From Pedobacter frigiditerrae (lineage in GTDB: Bacteria > Bacteroidota > Bacteroidia > Sphingobacteriales > Sphingobacteriaceae), in the NCBI RefSeq assembly GCF_004331645.1, contig NZ_SJSK01000001.1:806001-870000 (forward strand): 64,000 nt of DNA, written 5' to 3'. Of the stretch, positions 17,107 to 25,642 are shown piece after piece. Position numbers and translations under genes: made by a program. Position 1 is the stretch's first letter; every line of letters starts with the position of its first letter. Under the pieces are notes generated by a model. It worked only from the letters and a program-made list of their open reading frames with translations. It was not told the origin of the DNA and ran no database searches.

Positions 17107-17139
17107 AAAAGCCTGTATAATTCACTTATACAGGCTTTT
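17107..17139. terminator. Bidirectional hairpin terminator
   Basis: The arms 17107-17119 and 17127-17139 are perfect 13-bp complements around a 7-nt loop, flanked by A and T tracts. It terminates the minus-strand M49-like gene that ends at 17200 and isolates the barrel gene downstream. The rest of the 16907-17199 gap is AT-rich, with no gene seen. Confidence 0.85.
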
Positions 17140-17199
17140 ATTTATTTTGCAGAGGCCGAAACTATTTTCTGTTCCCTATCCATTGTTTCTCTTTTTTAT

Positions 17200-18870
17200 C
17201 TATTTCATGCCCAAAACATCAACACCTTGGTCAAAAACTAAATCAACTGGAATACCTTTTTTAGATAATCTATCTAAATCACCTTGCAGCTCCGCTGCAA
17301 TGACTCCATTTGTTTTTTGAGCTTTTTCAACAGCGATTTTATCACCATTTCCTTGAAGTATAATAATGAAATTGGTTAGTTCATTCATCGCTATCGCGAA
17401 CTTGTCGAAATCAACTTTATAAGTTCCGTTTGCAGATCTTTGGAATGCGCCTTTTTCCTTAAAGAAATTAAAGCATTGCATATTTGCTTTACCGTGAGAT
17501 TCTGCGGCACCGAAACGCACAGAGCGTAACAAACCAGCCATAAAAGTGGTGTAATAATCTTTTATGTCGCCAGTAAGTTCACCTTTTTTAAGCAGGCCAG
17601 TTACCATATACAAACCTAAAATATCAGCCTTGCCTTCTTCTAGCCACGAGTATTGTTCTTTTAATGCAGAGCGAACGGTTCCTTTTCCTGTAATTGTGTT
17701 TTTGATACCTAAGCCATGCGCCACTTCGTGAAACATAACGTTAGCAAAAAACGCATCAAACTTGATGTGTTTAATTTGGTCTTTATCGATTAATTCATTG
17801 GCAATTGGCACTAAGATTTTATCAAACTTGGCTTGCATTGCATTTTTCAATTGCGAACGGCGAGTTCCTTTTTTCTGTTGAATAACTTCATCATTTGGTA
17901 AGTTAACGGCAATTGTTTTTGAGCCAGCATTACAATCTCCAGCGTAATAAAGAACATCATAAGCGTTTAATTCAGAATCTGTACCTGGTGTTTCTTTTTT
18001 ATATTTCGCATCAACAGGTAGCCCTTTTTGCAATTCAGGTAGCATAGCAACATACTTTGCTAAACGTTTGCTCCAAACTTTATCCTTAACTAAAACATAA
18101 GATTCAAACGATGCACGAGCATTGAATAATTTGTCATCATAATTTTCAATTGGGCCGATAATAATATCAAGTCCATTGGTTTTCATATCTAACCAAGCAT
18201 AATCACTTGCGGTATAATTGTCTGATACCAAAGCATCAGCACGAAGGTTTAAATATTTTTTTAATCCGGCATCGTCTGCAACTAGTGCAGCTTGTTTTAA
18301 TAAACTACTGGCCTTTTGCAACTCTGTGGCATAAATTACATGGTAAGGAACCGAGATTAATTTACCTTGCTCGGTTCTAATTACCGAGTATAAGCCAAAC
18401 TTATCTTTTACATCAGATTTTTCAAGGTCTTCCTTTTTCATCCCAGCCGGATAAAATGTCCCGTTTTCAGGTTTCGCACCAATGCCGGTTACAAAAGGTT
18501 TGTCGCCATTTAACCTATCCCAAGGACCGTAATTAATCATCACAAACTGCTTTGTTTTTTCGTCCTTTATTGTGCTTAAAAGACTGTCGCGTTGGGGGTA
18601 TGCTTGTTTCCAGAATAATTCATCCATTATTTTGGCGGCTTCAATTAATAGTGGAAGCACTTTTCTTTCGCTTACTGAAAGTTCATTCAAGTTGGTAGTT
18701 AGCCTAACTCTCTCATAAATTGGCAATCGTTGAGCAACATATTCTATTAAACTGTCTTTCGCTTTTTTATCGTTATTACCTGTTTTTTGCTCCGCGTTAT
18801 TGCAAGAAAATATGCTAGTCGTTATTGAAAGGCCTAAAAGTAAAGCAACAGTTTTGTTATTATTCTTCAT
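17200..18870 (-). CDS. M49-like zinc peptidase, lipoprotein
   Basis: A 556-residue protein with a lipoprotein signal (SITTSIFSC, lipid Cys at 23). It resembles the dipeptidyl-peptidase III-related family also fused to plant Nudix hydrolase 3: NYGPWDRLNGDKPFV near 115-129, metal motif HEVAHGLG near 380, and the downstream WLEEGKADILG near 410 that supplies the third ligand. Classical DPP III has HExxxH; here it is HExxH with a one-residue shorter spacing. It probably acts in the periplasm or at the cell surface. The substrate is unknown. Confidence 0.78.
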   Translation of the reverse strand: MKNNNKTVALLLGLSITTSIFSCNNAEQKTGNNDKKAKDSLIEYVAQRLPIYERVRLTTNLNELSVSERKVLPLLIEAAKIMDELFWKQAYPQRDSLLSTIKDEKTKQFVMINYGPWDRLNGDKPFVTGIGAKPENGTFYPAGMKKEDLEKSDVKDKFGLYSVIRTEQGKLISVPYHVIYATELQKASSLLKQAALVADDAGLKKYLNLRADALVSDNYTASDYAWLDMKTNGLDIIIGPIENYDDKLFNARASFESYVLVKDKVWSKRLAKYVAMLPELQKGLPVDAKYKKETPGTDSELNAYDVLYYAGDCNAGSKTIAVNLPNDEVIQQKKGTRRSQLKNAMQAKFDKILVPIANELIDKDQIKHIKFDAFFANVMFHEVAHGLGIKNTITGKGTVRSALKEQYSWLEEGKADILGLYMVTGLLKKGELTGDIKDYYTTFMAGLLRSVRFGAAESHGKANMQCFNFFKEKGAFQRSANGTYKVDFDKFAIAMNELTNFIIILQGNGDKIAVEKAQKTNGVIAAELQGDLDRLSKKGIPVDLVFDQGVDVLGMK

Positions 18871-18965
18871 TTGGTTACGAAATTGATTTTATTTTATTTC
18901 AATGCACTAAATTAGCAAAAAAATAGAAGCAAATCTCTACTGATTATCACCACTAAACAAAAGCC

Positions 18966-19799
18966 ATGCTGTTAAAAAAGACAATTTCAAATAGTGCCAT
19001 TTTATTAGGATGCACAATGTTTTTGACTAACTGTAGTACAAATAAATATGCTGCTACAGATAAGATTTATAAAAATATGGCGAAGGATTTTTCTAAAACC
19101 ATTAAAGCAACTCCCCCAGAAGGACAAACTATAGACTCTCTTAACAACCAACAGTATTTTGTGGGTACGGTTAATATGGGAATTCGAAAGCCTAATTTTG
19201 TAATTATCCACCACACCGCACAAGATTCTTTAGCTCAAACCATAAAAACATTTACCATTACAAGAACGGCAGTAAGTTCTCATTATGTAGTGAGCAGAGA
19301 TGGAAAGGTTGTGCAAATGGTAAATGATTATTTAAGGGCACAACACGCCGGAGCAGGCAAATGGGGTAGCGTTACGGATATGAATTCTTGTTCTATTGGA
19401 ATAGAGATGGATAATAATGGTACAACCGATGTATGGACAGATGCGCAAATTAATAGCCTTTGCGCTTTATTGGCTACCTTGAAAAAGAAATACAGTATTC
19501 CAACCGCTAACTTTATTGGCCATGCTGATTTTGCACCAACGCGTAAACCAGATCCAAATAATTTCCCTTGGAAAACTTTAGCTAAAAAAGGTTTTGGATT
19601 ATGGTTTGATGATGTTTTGCAAATGCCACCTACAGATTTTGATACAACTTCTGCCTTGCGAATTATAGGTTATGATGTGAAGAATTTGGGAGCGGCTATT
19701 ACAGCATTCAAACGTCACTTTGTGGGTAATGATTTAACGCCAACTTTAACAGAACCAGATAAGCTGATTTTGTTTAATTTGTACAAGAAGTATATGTAG
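18966..19799 (+). CDS. N-acetylmuramoyl-L-alanine amidase, lipoprotein
   Basis: A 277-residue Amidase_2 (PGRP-like) zinc enzyme. A lipobox LTNC near residue 22 predicts a lipoprotein. The metal ligands are H in VIIHHTAQDS near 80-90 and H in FIGHADFAP near 183-191, followed by TRKPDPNNFPW, which carries the last ligand and the catalytic Lys. It cleaves the lactyl-amide bond between MurNAc and L-Ala in peptidoglycan, in remodelling or recycling. It is transcribed divergently from the M49-like gene. Confidence 0.92.
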   Translation: MLLKKTISNSAILLGCTMFLTNCSTNKYAATDKIYKNMAKDFSKTIKATPPEGQTIDSLNNQQYFVGTVNMGIRKPNFVIIHHTAQDSLAQTIKTFTITRTAVSSHYVVSRDGKVVQMVNDYLRAQHAGAGKWGSVTDMNSCSIGIEMDNNGTTDVWTDAQINSLCALLATLKKKYSIPTANFIGHADFAPTRKPDPNNFPWKTLAKKGFGLWFDDVLQMPPTDFDTTSALRIIGYDVKNLGAAITAFKRHFVGNDLTPTLTEPDKLILFNLYKKYM

Positions 19800-19809
19800 G
19801 AAGTAAGAT

Positions 19810-19848
19810 GGAAAATGTAAAGAACCCATTCCCCATCTTACATTTTCC
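19810..19848. terminator. Weak bidirectional hairpin between convergent genes
   Basis: The arms 19810-19820 and 19838-19848 pair perfectly over 11 bp with a 17-nt loop, followed by T-rich DNA. The words taagatgg and ccatctta nearby could form an alternative pairing. It separates the amidase gene from the end of glnS. Confidence 0.5.
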
Positions 19849-19856
19849 TTTTTACA

Positions 19857-21512
19857 TTATGCTTTAGGTTTCCAAGCTTCTTTTAAGCCAACAGTTCTGT
19901 TGAAAATGATGTTTCCAGGCTTAGAATCTTTATCTACACTAAAATAACCTTTACGTATAAACTGATAACCAATTCCTTGTTCTGCATTAGCCAAATAAGG
20001 CTCTATATACGCTTGTTTAATTACTTGCATACTTTCTGGATTTAAATAATCCTTAAAATCACCTTCTTCGCTATCTGGAGATTCGACAGTAAATAAACGA
20101 TCGTATAAACGCACCTCAGCAGTTTCAGCATGTTTTGCACTTACCCAATGAATAGTTCCTTTAACATTTATGCCACTTGTATCTTCACCGCTCTTCGATT
20201 CAGGAATATAGGTGCAGTGAATTTCTGTTACGTTTCCACTTTCGTCTTTCTTGAAATCTTCGCACTTAACAATATAAGCATGTTTTAATCTTACGGTTGC
20301 ACCCGGCGCTAACCTGAACCATTTTTTTGCAGGTTCTTCCATGAAATCTTCACGCTCAATCCAAAGTTCGTTGCTAAATGGAATCTCACGAGTTCCTCCT
20401 TTATCCTCAGCTTCTGGATTATTTTCGCCTATTAAAATTTCTTCACCTTTGGTATAGTTGGTTATTATTAATTTAATAGGGTCTAAAACAGCCATTACAC
20501 GAGTAGCTCTTTTATTTAAGTCTTCGCGAATGCAAAACTCTAATAAGCTTAATTCAATTAGATTCTCTCTTTTGGCAATGCCGATGCGCTCGCAGAATTC
20601 TTTAATGCTTTCTGGTGTATAACCTCTTCTGCGCAGACCACTAATAGTAGGCATGCGTGGATCGTCCCAGCCACTAACCATATTTTCGTTAACCAACTGC
20701 ATTAACTTACGTTTACTCATTACTGTGTACGTAAGGTTTAAACGGGCAAATTCATATTGTTTAGAAGGAAAAATACCAAGTTTCTCTATAAACCAATCGT
20801 ATAATTCTCTGTGAGACACATACTCTAAAGTACAAATTGAGTGCGTAATGTTTTCTATACTGTCACTTTGTCCATGTGCAAAATCATACATTGGGTAAAT
20901 GCACCAAGCATCTCCTGTACGGTGATGATGAGCGTGTTTAATGCGATAAATAATTGGATCACGCATTAACATGTTTGAACTTGACAAATCGATTTTAGCT
21001 CTTAATGTACAAGTTCCATCAGCAAATTCGCCATTCTTCATTTGCGCAAACAAAGCTAAATTTTCATCAACGCTACGTTCTCTATAGGCACTAGGTGTAC
21101 CAGGTTCTGTAGGTGTTCCTTTTTGTGTAGCAATTTCTTCGGCTGTGCTGTGGTCTACATAAGCTAAACCGTCTTCAATGAGTTTTACGGCAAAAGAATG
21201 TAGCTGATCAAAATAATCTGAAGCATATAATTCATTTTTCCATTGAAAGCCTAACCATTGAATGTCTGCTTGCTGACTATCTACATATTCTGTTTTTTCA
21301 GTTACGGGATTAGTATCGTCAAAACGTAGGTTAGTGTAGCCACCATATTTTTGGGTTAAACCAAAATTAAGGCAAATCGCTTTAGCATGTCCAATGTGTA
21401 AGTATCCGTTAGGCTCTGGCGGAAAACGAGTTACTAAGGTTTTCGTCTTTCCACTACTTAAATCATTCTCTATTAGCTCTTCAATAAAGTTCAATGATTT
21501 TTCTTCACTCAT
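19857..21512 (-). CDS. glnS: Glutaminyl-tRNA synthetase
   Basis: A 551-residue class I synthetase that charges tRNA-Gln in the cytoplasm. N-terminal FPPEPNGYLHIGHAKAI carries the HIGH motif near 40-43, and VMSKRK near 265 is the KMSKS equivalent. The C-terminal beta-barrel anticodon-binding region, with GTIHWVSAKHA, is complete. With gltX and glnS both here, Gln-tRNA is made directly. A TAACTTTG -7 element lies at 21535-21542, 22 bases before the start codon. Confidence 0.97.
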   Translation of the reverse strand: MSEEKSLNFIEELIENDLSSGKTKTLVTRFPPEPNGYLHIGHAKAICLNFGLTQKYGGYTNLRFDDTNPVTEKTEYVDSQQADIQWLGFQWKNELYASDYFDQLHSFAVKLIEDGLAYVDHSTAEEIATQKGTPTEPGTPSAYRERSVDENLALFAQMKNGEFADGTCTLRAKIDLSSSNMLMRDPIIYRIKHAHHHRTGDAWCIYPMYDFAHGQSDSIENITHSICTLEYVSHRELYDWFIEKLGIFPSKQYEFARLNLTYTVMSKRKLMQLVNENMVSGWDDPRMPTISGLRRRGYTPESIKEFCERIGIAKRENLIELSLLEFCIREDLNKRATRVMAVLDPIKLIITNYTKGEEILIGENNPEAEDKGGTREIPFSNELWIEREDFMEEPAKKWFRLAPGATVRLKHAYIVKCEDFKKDESGNVTEIHCTYIPESKSGEDTSGINVKGTIHWVSAKHAETAEVRLYDRLFTVESPDSEEGDFKDYLNPESMQVIKQAYIEPYLANAEQGIGYQFIRKGYFSVDKDSKPGNIIFNRTVGLKEAWKPKA

Positions 21513-21534
21513 AAAAATTATAGATTATAGACCT

Positions 21535-21542
21535 CAAAGTTA
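21535..21542 (-). promoter_or_regulatory. TAnnTTTG -7 element of glnS
   Basis: The minus strand reads TAACTTTG, a full match to the Bacteroidota -7 consensus, 22 bases upstream of the glnS start. No clear -33 TTG at standard spacing. Confidence 0.5.
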
Positions 21543-21581
21543 ATAAATTAACCGATTTTATCCTCTATTTGAATAGCTTTA

Positions 21582-21878
21582 TTAAGTGCTTTTATTCTCT
21601 TTTAGGTATTTTGAAATGGCAGCGTGGTAAGCTATTTTGTCTTTGGGTATCGTTTTAATAAACGCTTGCTTTTTCTCTGGGTCTGAAAGGATGCTCTTTG
21701 CATAGGCCTGTGCCGCCTTAAACTGCAGTTGATTTTCCTTCTGCCTTTCAGTTTTGACCACCTTAGACATATCTGGGTGCTTGCTGATAACGGTCTTGTT
21801 GCCGTAGTTTTTGAAAATGATGTTGCCCACCTTACCACTTAGGGTTTCGGTAACGATGTTGTTTTTTGAAATTGCCAT
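21582..21878 (-). CDS. Small basic protein of unknown function
   Basis: A 98-residue lysine-rich protein without signal peptide or membrane segment (MAISKNNIVTETLSGKVGNI at the start). I recognise the KVGN(I/L)(I/V)F(K/R) opening from small uncharacterised Bacteroidota proteins. Base composition is slightly higher in GC than its neighbours (many GC-rich codons around 21640-21860). It stands between glnS and a tandem-repeat gap. No function can be assigned. Confidence 0.65.
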   Translation of the reverse strand: MAISKNNIVTETLSGKVGNIIFKNYGNKTVISKHPDMSKVVKTERQKENQLQFKAAQAYAKSILSDPEKKQAFIKTIPKDKIAYHAAISKYLKENKST

Positions 21879-21926
21879 AGGTTTTGCTTTGTATAAAGAT
21901 AGTTAAAGATTAACTAAACTCCTATT

Positions 21927-21970
21927 ATCCTTCGTTCATCTTACGTTCATCCTTCGTTCATCCTTCGTTA
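21927..21970. repeat. Four tandem copies of an 11-bp unit
   Basis: Four adjacent units of the form ATCCTTCGTTC (second unit atcttacgttc, last ending a) occupy 21927-21970 between the 98-residue gene and the B12-binding gene. It is followed by a doubled ggctct word. There are no spacers, so it is not CRISPR. Confidence 0.7.
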
Positions 21971-22085
21971 TAACTGGCTCTAAGTTGGCTCTGTGCTGGT
22001 TATTAACTTCCTTATAATTACATTTAAGAGAGGTTATTTAAAAAGCACTAATTTCTTTACATTTACATTCCACTTGTTATCAAAT

Positions 22086-22505
22086 ATGAACAATACATTG
22101 AATAGACCTATTCGGGTTTTAGTAGCAAAAGTTGGCTTAGACGGACATGACCGTGGGGCAAAAGTGATTGCAACATCATTAAGAGATGCGGGTATGGAGG
22201 TTATTTATACTGGCCTACGCCAAACACCAGAAATGGTGGTAAATGCAGCTTTACAGGAAGATGTAGATGCCATAGGAATCTCGATTCTTTCTGGTGCTCA
22301 CATGACCGTTTTTCCTAAAATTGTTGCCATCATGAAAGAAAAGCAATTAACAGATGTTTTATTAACGGGTGGAGGAATTATTCCTGATGGAGATAGGAAA
22401 AAGCTCCAAGAAATTGGCGTTGGAGAACTTTTCCCTCCCGGAACACCAATGGTAAGCATAGTGACTTATATTGAAGAATGGGTAGTTAACAACAGAAATT
22501 TTTAA
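22086..22505 (+). CDS. Stand-alone cobalamin (B12)-binding domain, acyl-CoA mutase small-subunit type
   Basis: A 139-residue protein that equals the C-terminal B12-binding domain of methylmalonyl-CoA-type mutases. It has the DxHxxG motif in [14 protein letters not shown], where the His coordinates cobalt, then SILSGAH and LLTGGGIIP. The start at 22086 is preferred because the 31 residues encoded upstream from 21993 are not family-like. Stand-alone versions form the small subunit of isobutyryl-CoA or 2-hydroxyisobutyryl-CoA mutases. No large subunit is in the window. The enoyl-CoA hydratase starts 3 bases later. Confidence 0.88.
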   Translation: MNNTLNRPIRVLVAKVGLDGHDRGAKVIATSLRDAGMEVIYTGLRQTPEMVVNAALQEDVDAIGISILSGAHMTVFPKIVAIMKEKQLTDVLLTGGGIIPDGDRKKLQEIGVGELFPPGTPMVSIVTYIEEWVVNNRNF

Positions 22506-22508
22506 GAG

Positions 22509-23291
22509 ATGGCATATCAACAAATCATAGCTGAAGTAAAGGAGCAGATCTTTTACATCACCATCAATAGAGAACATAAGCTTAATGCCTTAAATAAGGA
22601 AGTGTTAAGTGAATTAGCGGATGCAATTGTATTTGCCACAAACAGTGAAGAGGTGAGGGGCGTATTGATTACTGGAGCAGGAGAAAAGGCATTTGTTGCT
22701 GGCGCTGATATTTCAGAGTTCCAAAATTATTCTTTAGCTGAAGGAAAAGAATTGGCAAGAAATGGGCATCAAAATGTTTTCGATGCTATTGAAGATTGTC
22801 CCAAACCTGTTGTAGCAGCTATTAATGGTTTCGCCCTTGGCGGAGGATTAGAATTAGCAATGGCCTGCCATATTCGTTTAGCAAGTGATCATGCAAAACT
22901 AGGTTTGCCAGAAGTTACCTTAGGACTAATACCAGGCTATGGGGGCACGCAAAGGTTAACACAGTTGGTAGGAAAAGGTAGGGCTATTGAAATGATTACC
23001 ACCGCTGGTATGATTACTGCAGAAAAAGCTCATAGAATTGGATTGATAAATGAAGTTGTGCCACAGGCAGAATTGATTGCCAAGGCAGAAGAAATTTTGA
23101 ATAAAATTAAAACTAGAGCACCTTTGGCCATTGCTAGTGCTATAAAAGCAGTTAATGCCTCTTTAAAAGAAGATGTTAACGGCTTCGAGGTTGAAATTGA
23201 TGAGTTTGCCAATTGCTTCCAAACAGAAGATTTTAAAGAAGGGGTTGCAGCTTTCCTAGAGAAACGGAAAGCGGTTTTTAAGGGCAGATAG
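22509..23291 (+). CDS. Enoyl-CoA hydratase/isomerase (crotonase family)
   Basis: A 260-residue crotonase with the oxyanion-hole segments AFVAGADISEF near 63-73 and ALGGGLELAMAC near 108-119, and the catalytic glutamate region LPEVTLGLIPGYGGTQRL near 134-151. Both hydratase glutamates appear to be present, so hydration of 2-enoyl-CoA is the likely reaction, in fatty-acid or branched-chain degradation. Its tight coupling to the B12-binding subunit suggests a shared acyl-CoA pathway. Confidence 0.92.
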   Translation: MAYQQIIAEVKEQIFYITINREHKLNALNKEVLSELADAIVFATNSEEVRGVLITGAGEKAFVAGADISEFQNYSLAEGKELARNGHQNVFDAIEDCPKPVVAAINGFALGGGLELAMACHIRLASDHAKLGLPEVTLGLIPGYGGTQRLTQLVGKGRAIEMITTAGMITAEKAHRIGLINEVVPQAELIAKAEEILNKIKTRAPLAIASAIKAVNASLKEDVNGFEVEIDEFANCFQTEDFKEGVAAFLEKRKAVFKGR

Positions 23292-23460
23292 TGTATTTTA
23301 AATGGGGTAATAATATTTTTATTTGACTGAAAATCAGTCAGTTTATTTCTTAGTAAGTGTTAGTGGGTATTAAAATATACCTATGTATGGGTATTTATTT
23401 AACCAGTGTTTGTGCCAATATTTGTTTAAACAAAGATTAATCAAATTAACTCAAACAAAC

Positions 23461-23994
23461 ATGAAAAAATTAGTATTTACTCTATTAGCTGGCGCAATCT
23501 TGTTAGCTAGTTCAAATCTAAAAGCACAAAACGCTGGCGTTAACGGTTTCAAATTCGGTATTGGAGTTGAAGGCGCTTTGCCCTTAAGTGGATTAAAGGC
23601 ATCTTATGATGTTGGTGCTGGTTTAACTTTAAGGTTTAGCCAAGGTATTGCAGAAAACTTCGATGCAACCCTAACAACAGGTGCAATTGCTTTTATTCCT
23701 AAAGATTTAGCAAATGCAAATCTCGATACAAAAGCTGCAATATGGATCCCAATTAAAGCTGGTGGTCGTTACATGTTCTCTGAAAATTTTTACGGTATGG
23801 CAGAAGCAGGCGTAACTATTGCTAAAACTTATTTACCATCTGTTTCTGGTGGAACCGTTACTTCTGTAAGCAGTACAAGCTTTACTTATGCGCCAGGTGT
23901 TGGAGCTAAGTTTGGTGGTTTTGATGTTGGTGTGAGATATGAAGGTTTAGATGGTGCAGGATTTATGGGATTAAGACTAGGTTATACTTTTTAG
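23461..23994 (+). CDS. Small outer-membrane beta-barrel protein
   Basis: A 177-residue exported protein. The start at 23461 gives a clean signal peptide (KKLVFTLLAGAILLASS, cleavage after KAQ at about 22); the in-frame upstream start at 23383 adds 26 residues that would mask it. The mature part alternates hydrophobic residues in strands and ends in RLGYTF, the terminal aromatic expected of an outer-membrane barrel recognised by BamA. No catalytic motif is seen. It is monocistronic with a strong terminator. Confidence 0.8.
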   Translation: MKKLVFTLLAGAILLASSNLKAQNAGVNGFKFGIGVEGALPLSGLKASYDVGAGLTLRFSQGIAENFDATLTTGAIAFIPKDLANANLDTKAAIWIPIKAGGRYMFSENFYGMAEAGVTIAKTYLPSVSGGTVTSVSSTSFTYAPGVGAKFGGFDVGVRYEGLDGAGFMGLRLGYTF

Positions 23995-24017
23995 TTCTTA
24001 AGAAAATAATTTAATTA

Positions 24018-24047
24018 AAAAGCATCTGTTTTTTAACAGGTGCTTTT
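24018..24047 (+). terminator. Rho-independent terminator
   Basis: The arms 24018-24030 and 24035-24047 pair over 13 bp with one wobble around a TTTT loop, followed by a T run. It lies 24 bases after the barrel gene stop. Confidence 0.88.
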
Positions 24048-24134
24048 TTTGTGTGAATTTTTGTTAAAAACAGTGTAGAAAATATTTCCCAAACTAAATA
24101 TTTATTTATATTTAGCTATTATTTAGTTATTTAT

Positions 24135-25556
24135 ATGAAGAAAATATTAATCGTTGATGATGAAATTAATATCGGGCTCTTATTATCAAAGTTTTTAACG
24201 AGAAATTCCTTTAGCGTAGAAACTGCTACAAATGGCAATTCTGCAATGGATCATTTGTCTAAACAAAAGTTTGATTTGGTTTTGTGTGATTACCGTTTGG
24301 AAGATACAGATGGTAAGGAAATGTTAATTAAAATCAAAGATAATTATCCTAGCACAGGAGTAATAATTATAACTGGTTATTCTGATATTAAACTTGCGGT
24401 GGAACTTATAAAGTTAGGGGCTTACGATTATATTACTAAACCGCTTTACCCGGATGAAATCCTAAATACAATTAATAAGGCAATTGAAACGCAAATTGCA
24501 CTTAATGCTGTTTATGAGCCTGTTGTTTCTACAAATAAGAAAGAAAAATCTGCTAAAAAAGTTGAGGCTGAAACAGGAGAGTTTGTAGTTGGACAAAGCA
24601 GTGCTTCTAGAGATTTGATGAAGCAAATTATGCTTGTTGCTCCAACATCATATAGTGTTATTTTAACAGGGGAGAGTGGAACGGGTAAAGAATCAGTTGC
24701 AAAAACTATCCATTTAAATAGCCCAAGGAAAGATAAACCTTTTGTAGCGATGGACTGTGGTTCCTTGACTAAGGAATTAGCGGGAAGTGAGTTTTTTGGC
24801 CATGAAAAAGGCTCCTTTACCGGCGCATTGTACACCAAAATTGGTCACTTCGAAATGGCGAATGGTGGGACATTGTTTTTAGATGAGGTAGGGAATTTAT
24901 CTTATGAGATTCAGGCTGCATTATTGCGAACGGTACAAGAAAGAAAGATTAAACGTATTGGTAGCACAAAGGAATTAGATTTGGACGTAAGAATTATTGT
25001 TGCAACTAATGAGAACCTTGGAGATTCAATTCAAAAAGGAAGGTTTAGAGAAGATTTATTCCATAGGTTTAATGAATTCTCTATTCACTTGCCGCCAATA
25101 AGCCAAAGAGGAAAAGATATCATGGTTTTTGCAAACACTTTTTTAGGTACTGCAAATGAAGAGTTGAGTAGGAATGTTCAGGGTTTTTCTGAAGAAGTTG
25201 AAGAGTGCTTTTTAACCTATAACTGGCCAGGAAATGTTCGTGAACTTAAAAATGTTGTAAGGAGAGCGACATTATTAACCGAGGGAGAAGAAATTCAGTT
25301 AAAAGCTTTGCCGTTAGAAATTTCTACTTATGCAAAAGCAACGGCAATTGAAAATGCGGTTGAAAATTCTATTGTTCGTTCGGCCACTTCCAATAAACCA
25401 AGAGATTTAAAAAACGCAGCTTTAGAAGCAGAATATGAAGCGATTTTAAATGTACTAAAAGAGGTAAATTTTAATAAAACCAAAGCGGCCAAAATTTTGA
25501 ACATCGATAGAAAGACACTTTATAATAAAATGAAGGCTATTGATTTGGATAATTAA
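24135..25556 (+). CDS. NtrC-family sigma-54-dependent response regulator
   Basis: A 473-residue regulator with a receiver (D52 in LVLCDYRLEDTDG), an AAA+ central domain (Walker A GESGTGKES near 182, the sigma-54 contact loop as GSFTGA near 231, Walker B GGTLFLDEVGNL near 247) and a C-terminal Fis-type helix-turn-helix (AAKILNIDRKTLYNKMKAI). The contact loop has Ser in place of the usual Ala. It activates sigma-54 promoters when phosphorylated. No cognate kinase is adjacent. An inverted repeat AACTAAATA/TATTTAGTT (24092-24100 and 24120-24128) lies just upstream and could be an operator. Confidence 0.94.
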   Translation: MKKILIVDDEINIGLLLSKFLTRNSFSVETATNGNSAMDHLSKQKFDLVLCDYRLEDTDGKEMLIKIKDNYPSTGVIIITGYSDIKLAVELIKLGAYDYITKPLYPDEILNTINKAIETQIALNAVYEPVVSTNKKEKSAKKVEAETGEFVVGQSSASRDLMKQIMLVAPTSYSVILTGESGTGKESVAKTIHLNSPRKDKPFVAMDCGSLTKELAGSEFFGHEKGSFTGALYTKIGHFEMANGGTLFLDEVGNLSYEIQAALLRTVQERKIKRIGSTKELDLDVRIIVATNENLGDSIQKGRFREDLFHRFNEFSIHLPPISQRGKDIMVFANTFLGTANEELSRNVQGFSEEVEECFLTYNWPGNVRELKNVVRRATLLTEGEEIQLKALPLEISTYAKATAIENAVENSIVRSATSNKPRDLKNAALEAEYEAILNVLKEVNFNKTKAAKILNIDRKTLYNKMKAIDLDN

Positions 25557-25580
25557 AGATTTAATTTTTCAATAAAATTG

Positions 25581-25609
25581 AAAGCCTCTAAAACAATTTA
25601 GGGGCTTTT
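25581..25609 (+). terminator. Rho-independent terminator
   Basis: The arms 25581-25592 and 25597-25609 pair over about 12 bp (one wobble) with a short loop, followed by T-rich DNA. It ends the NtrC-type gene. Confidence 0.8.
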
Positions 25610-25642
25610 GTTATTTAATGATATATACATCTAAAGCTCCGT

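Noticed and set aside
21927..21970. CRISPR array
   Set aside because: The four 11-bp units are directly adjacent with no spacers, and no cas genes are present in the window.
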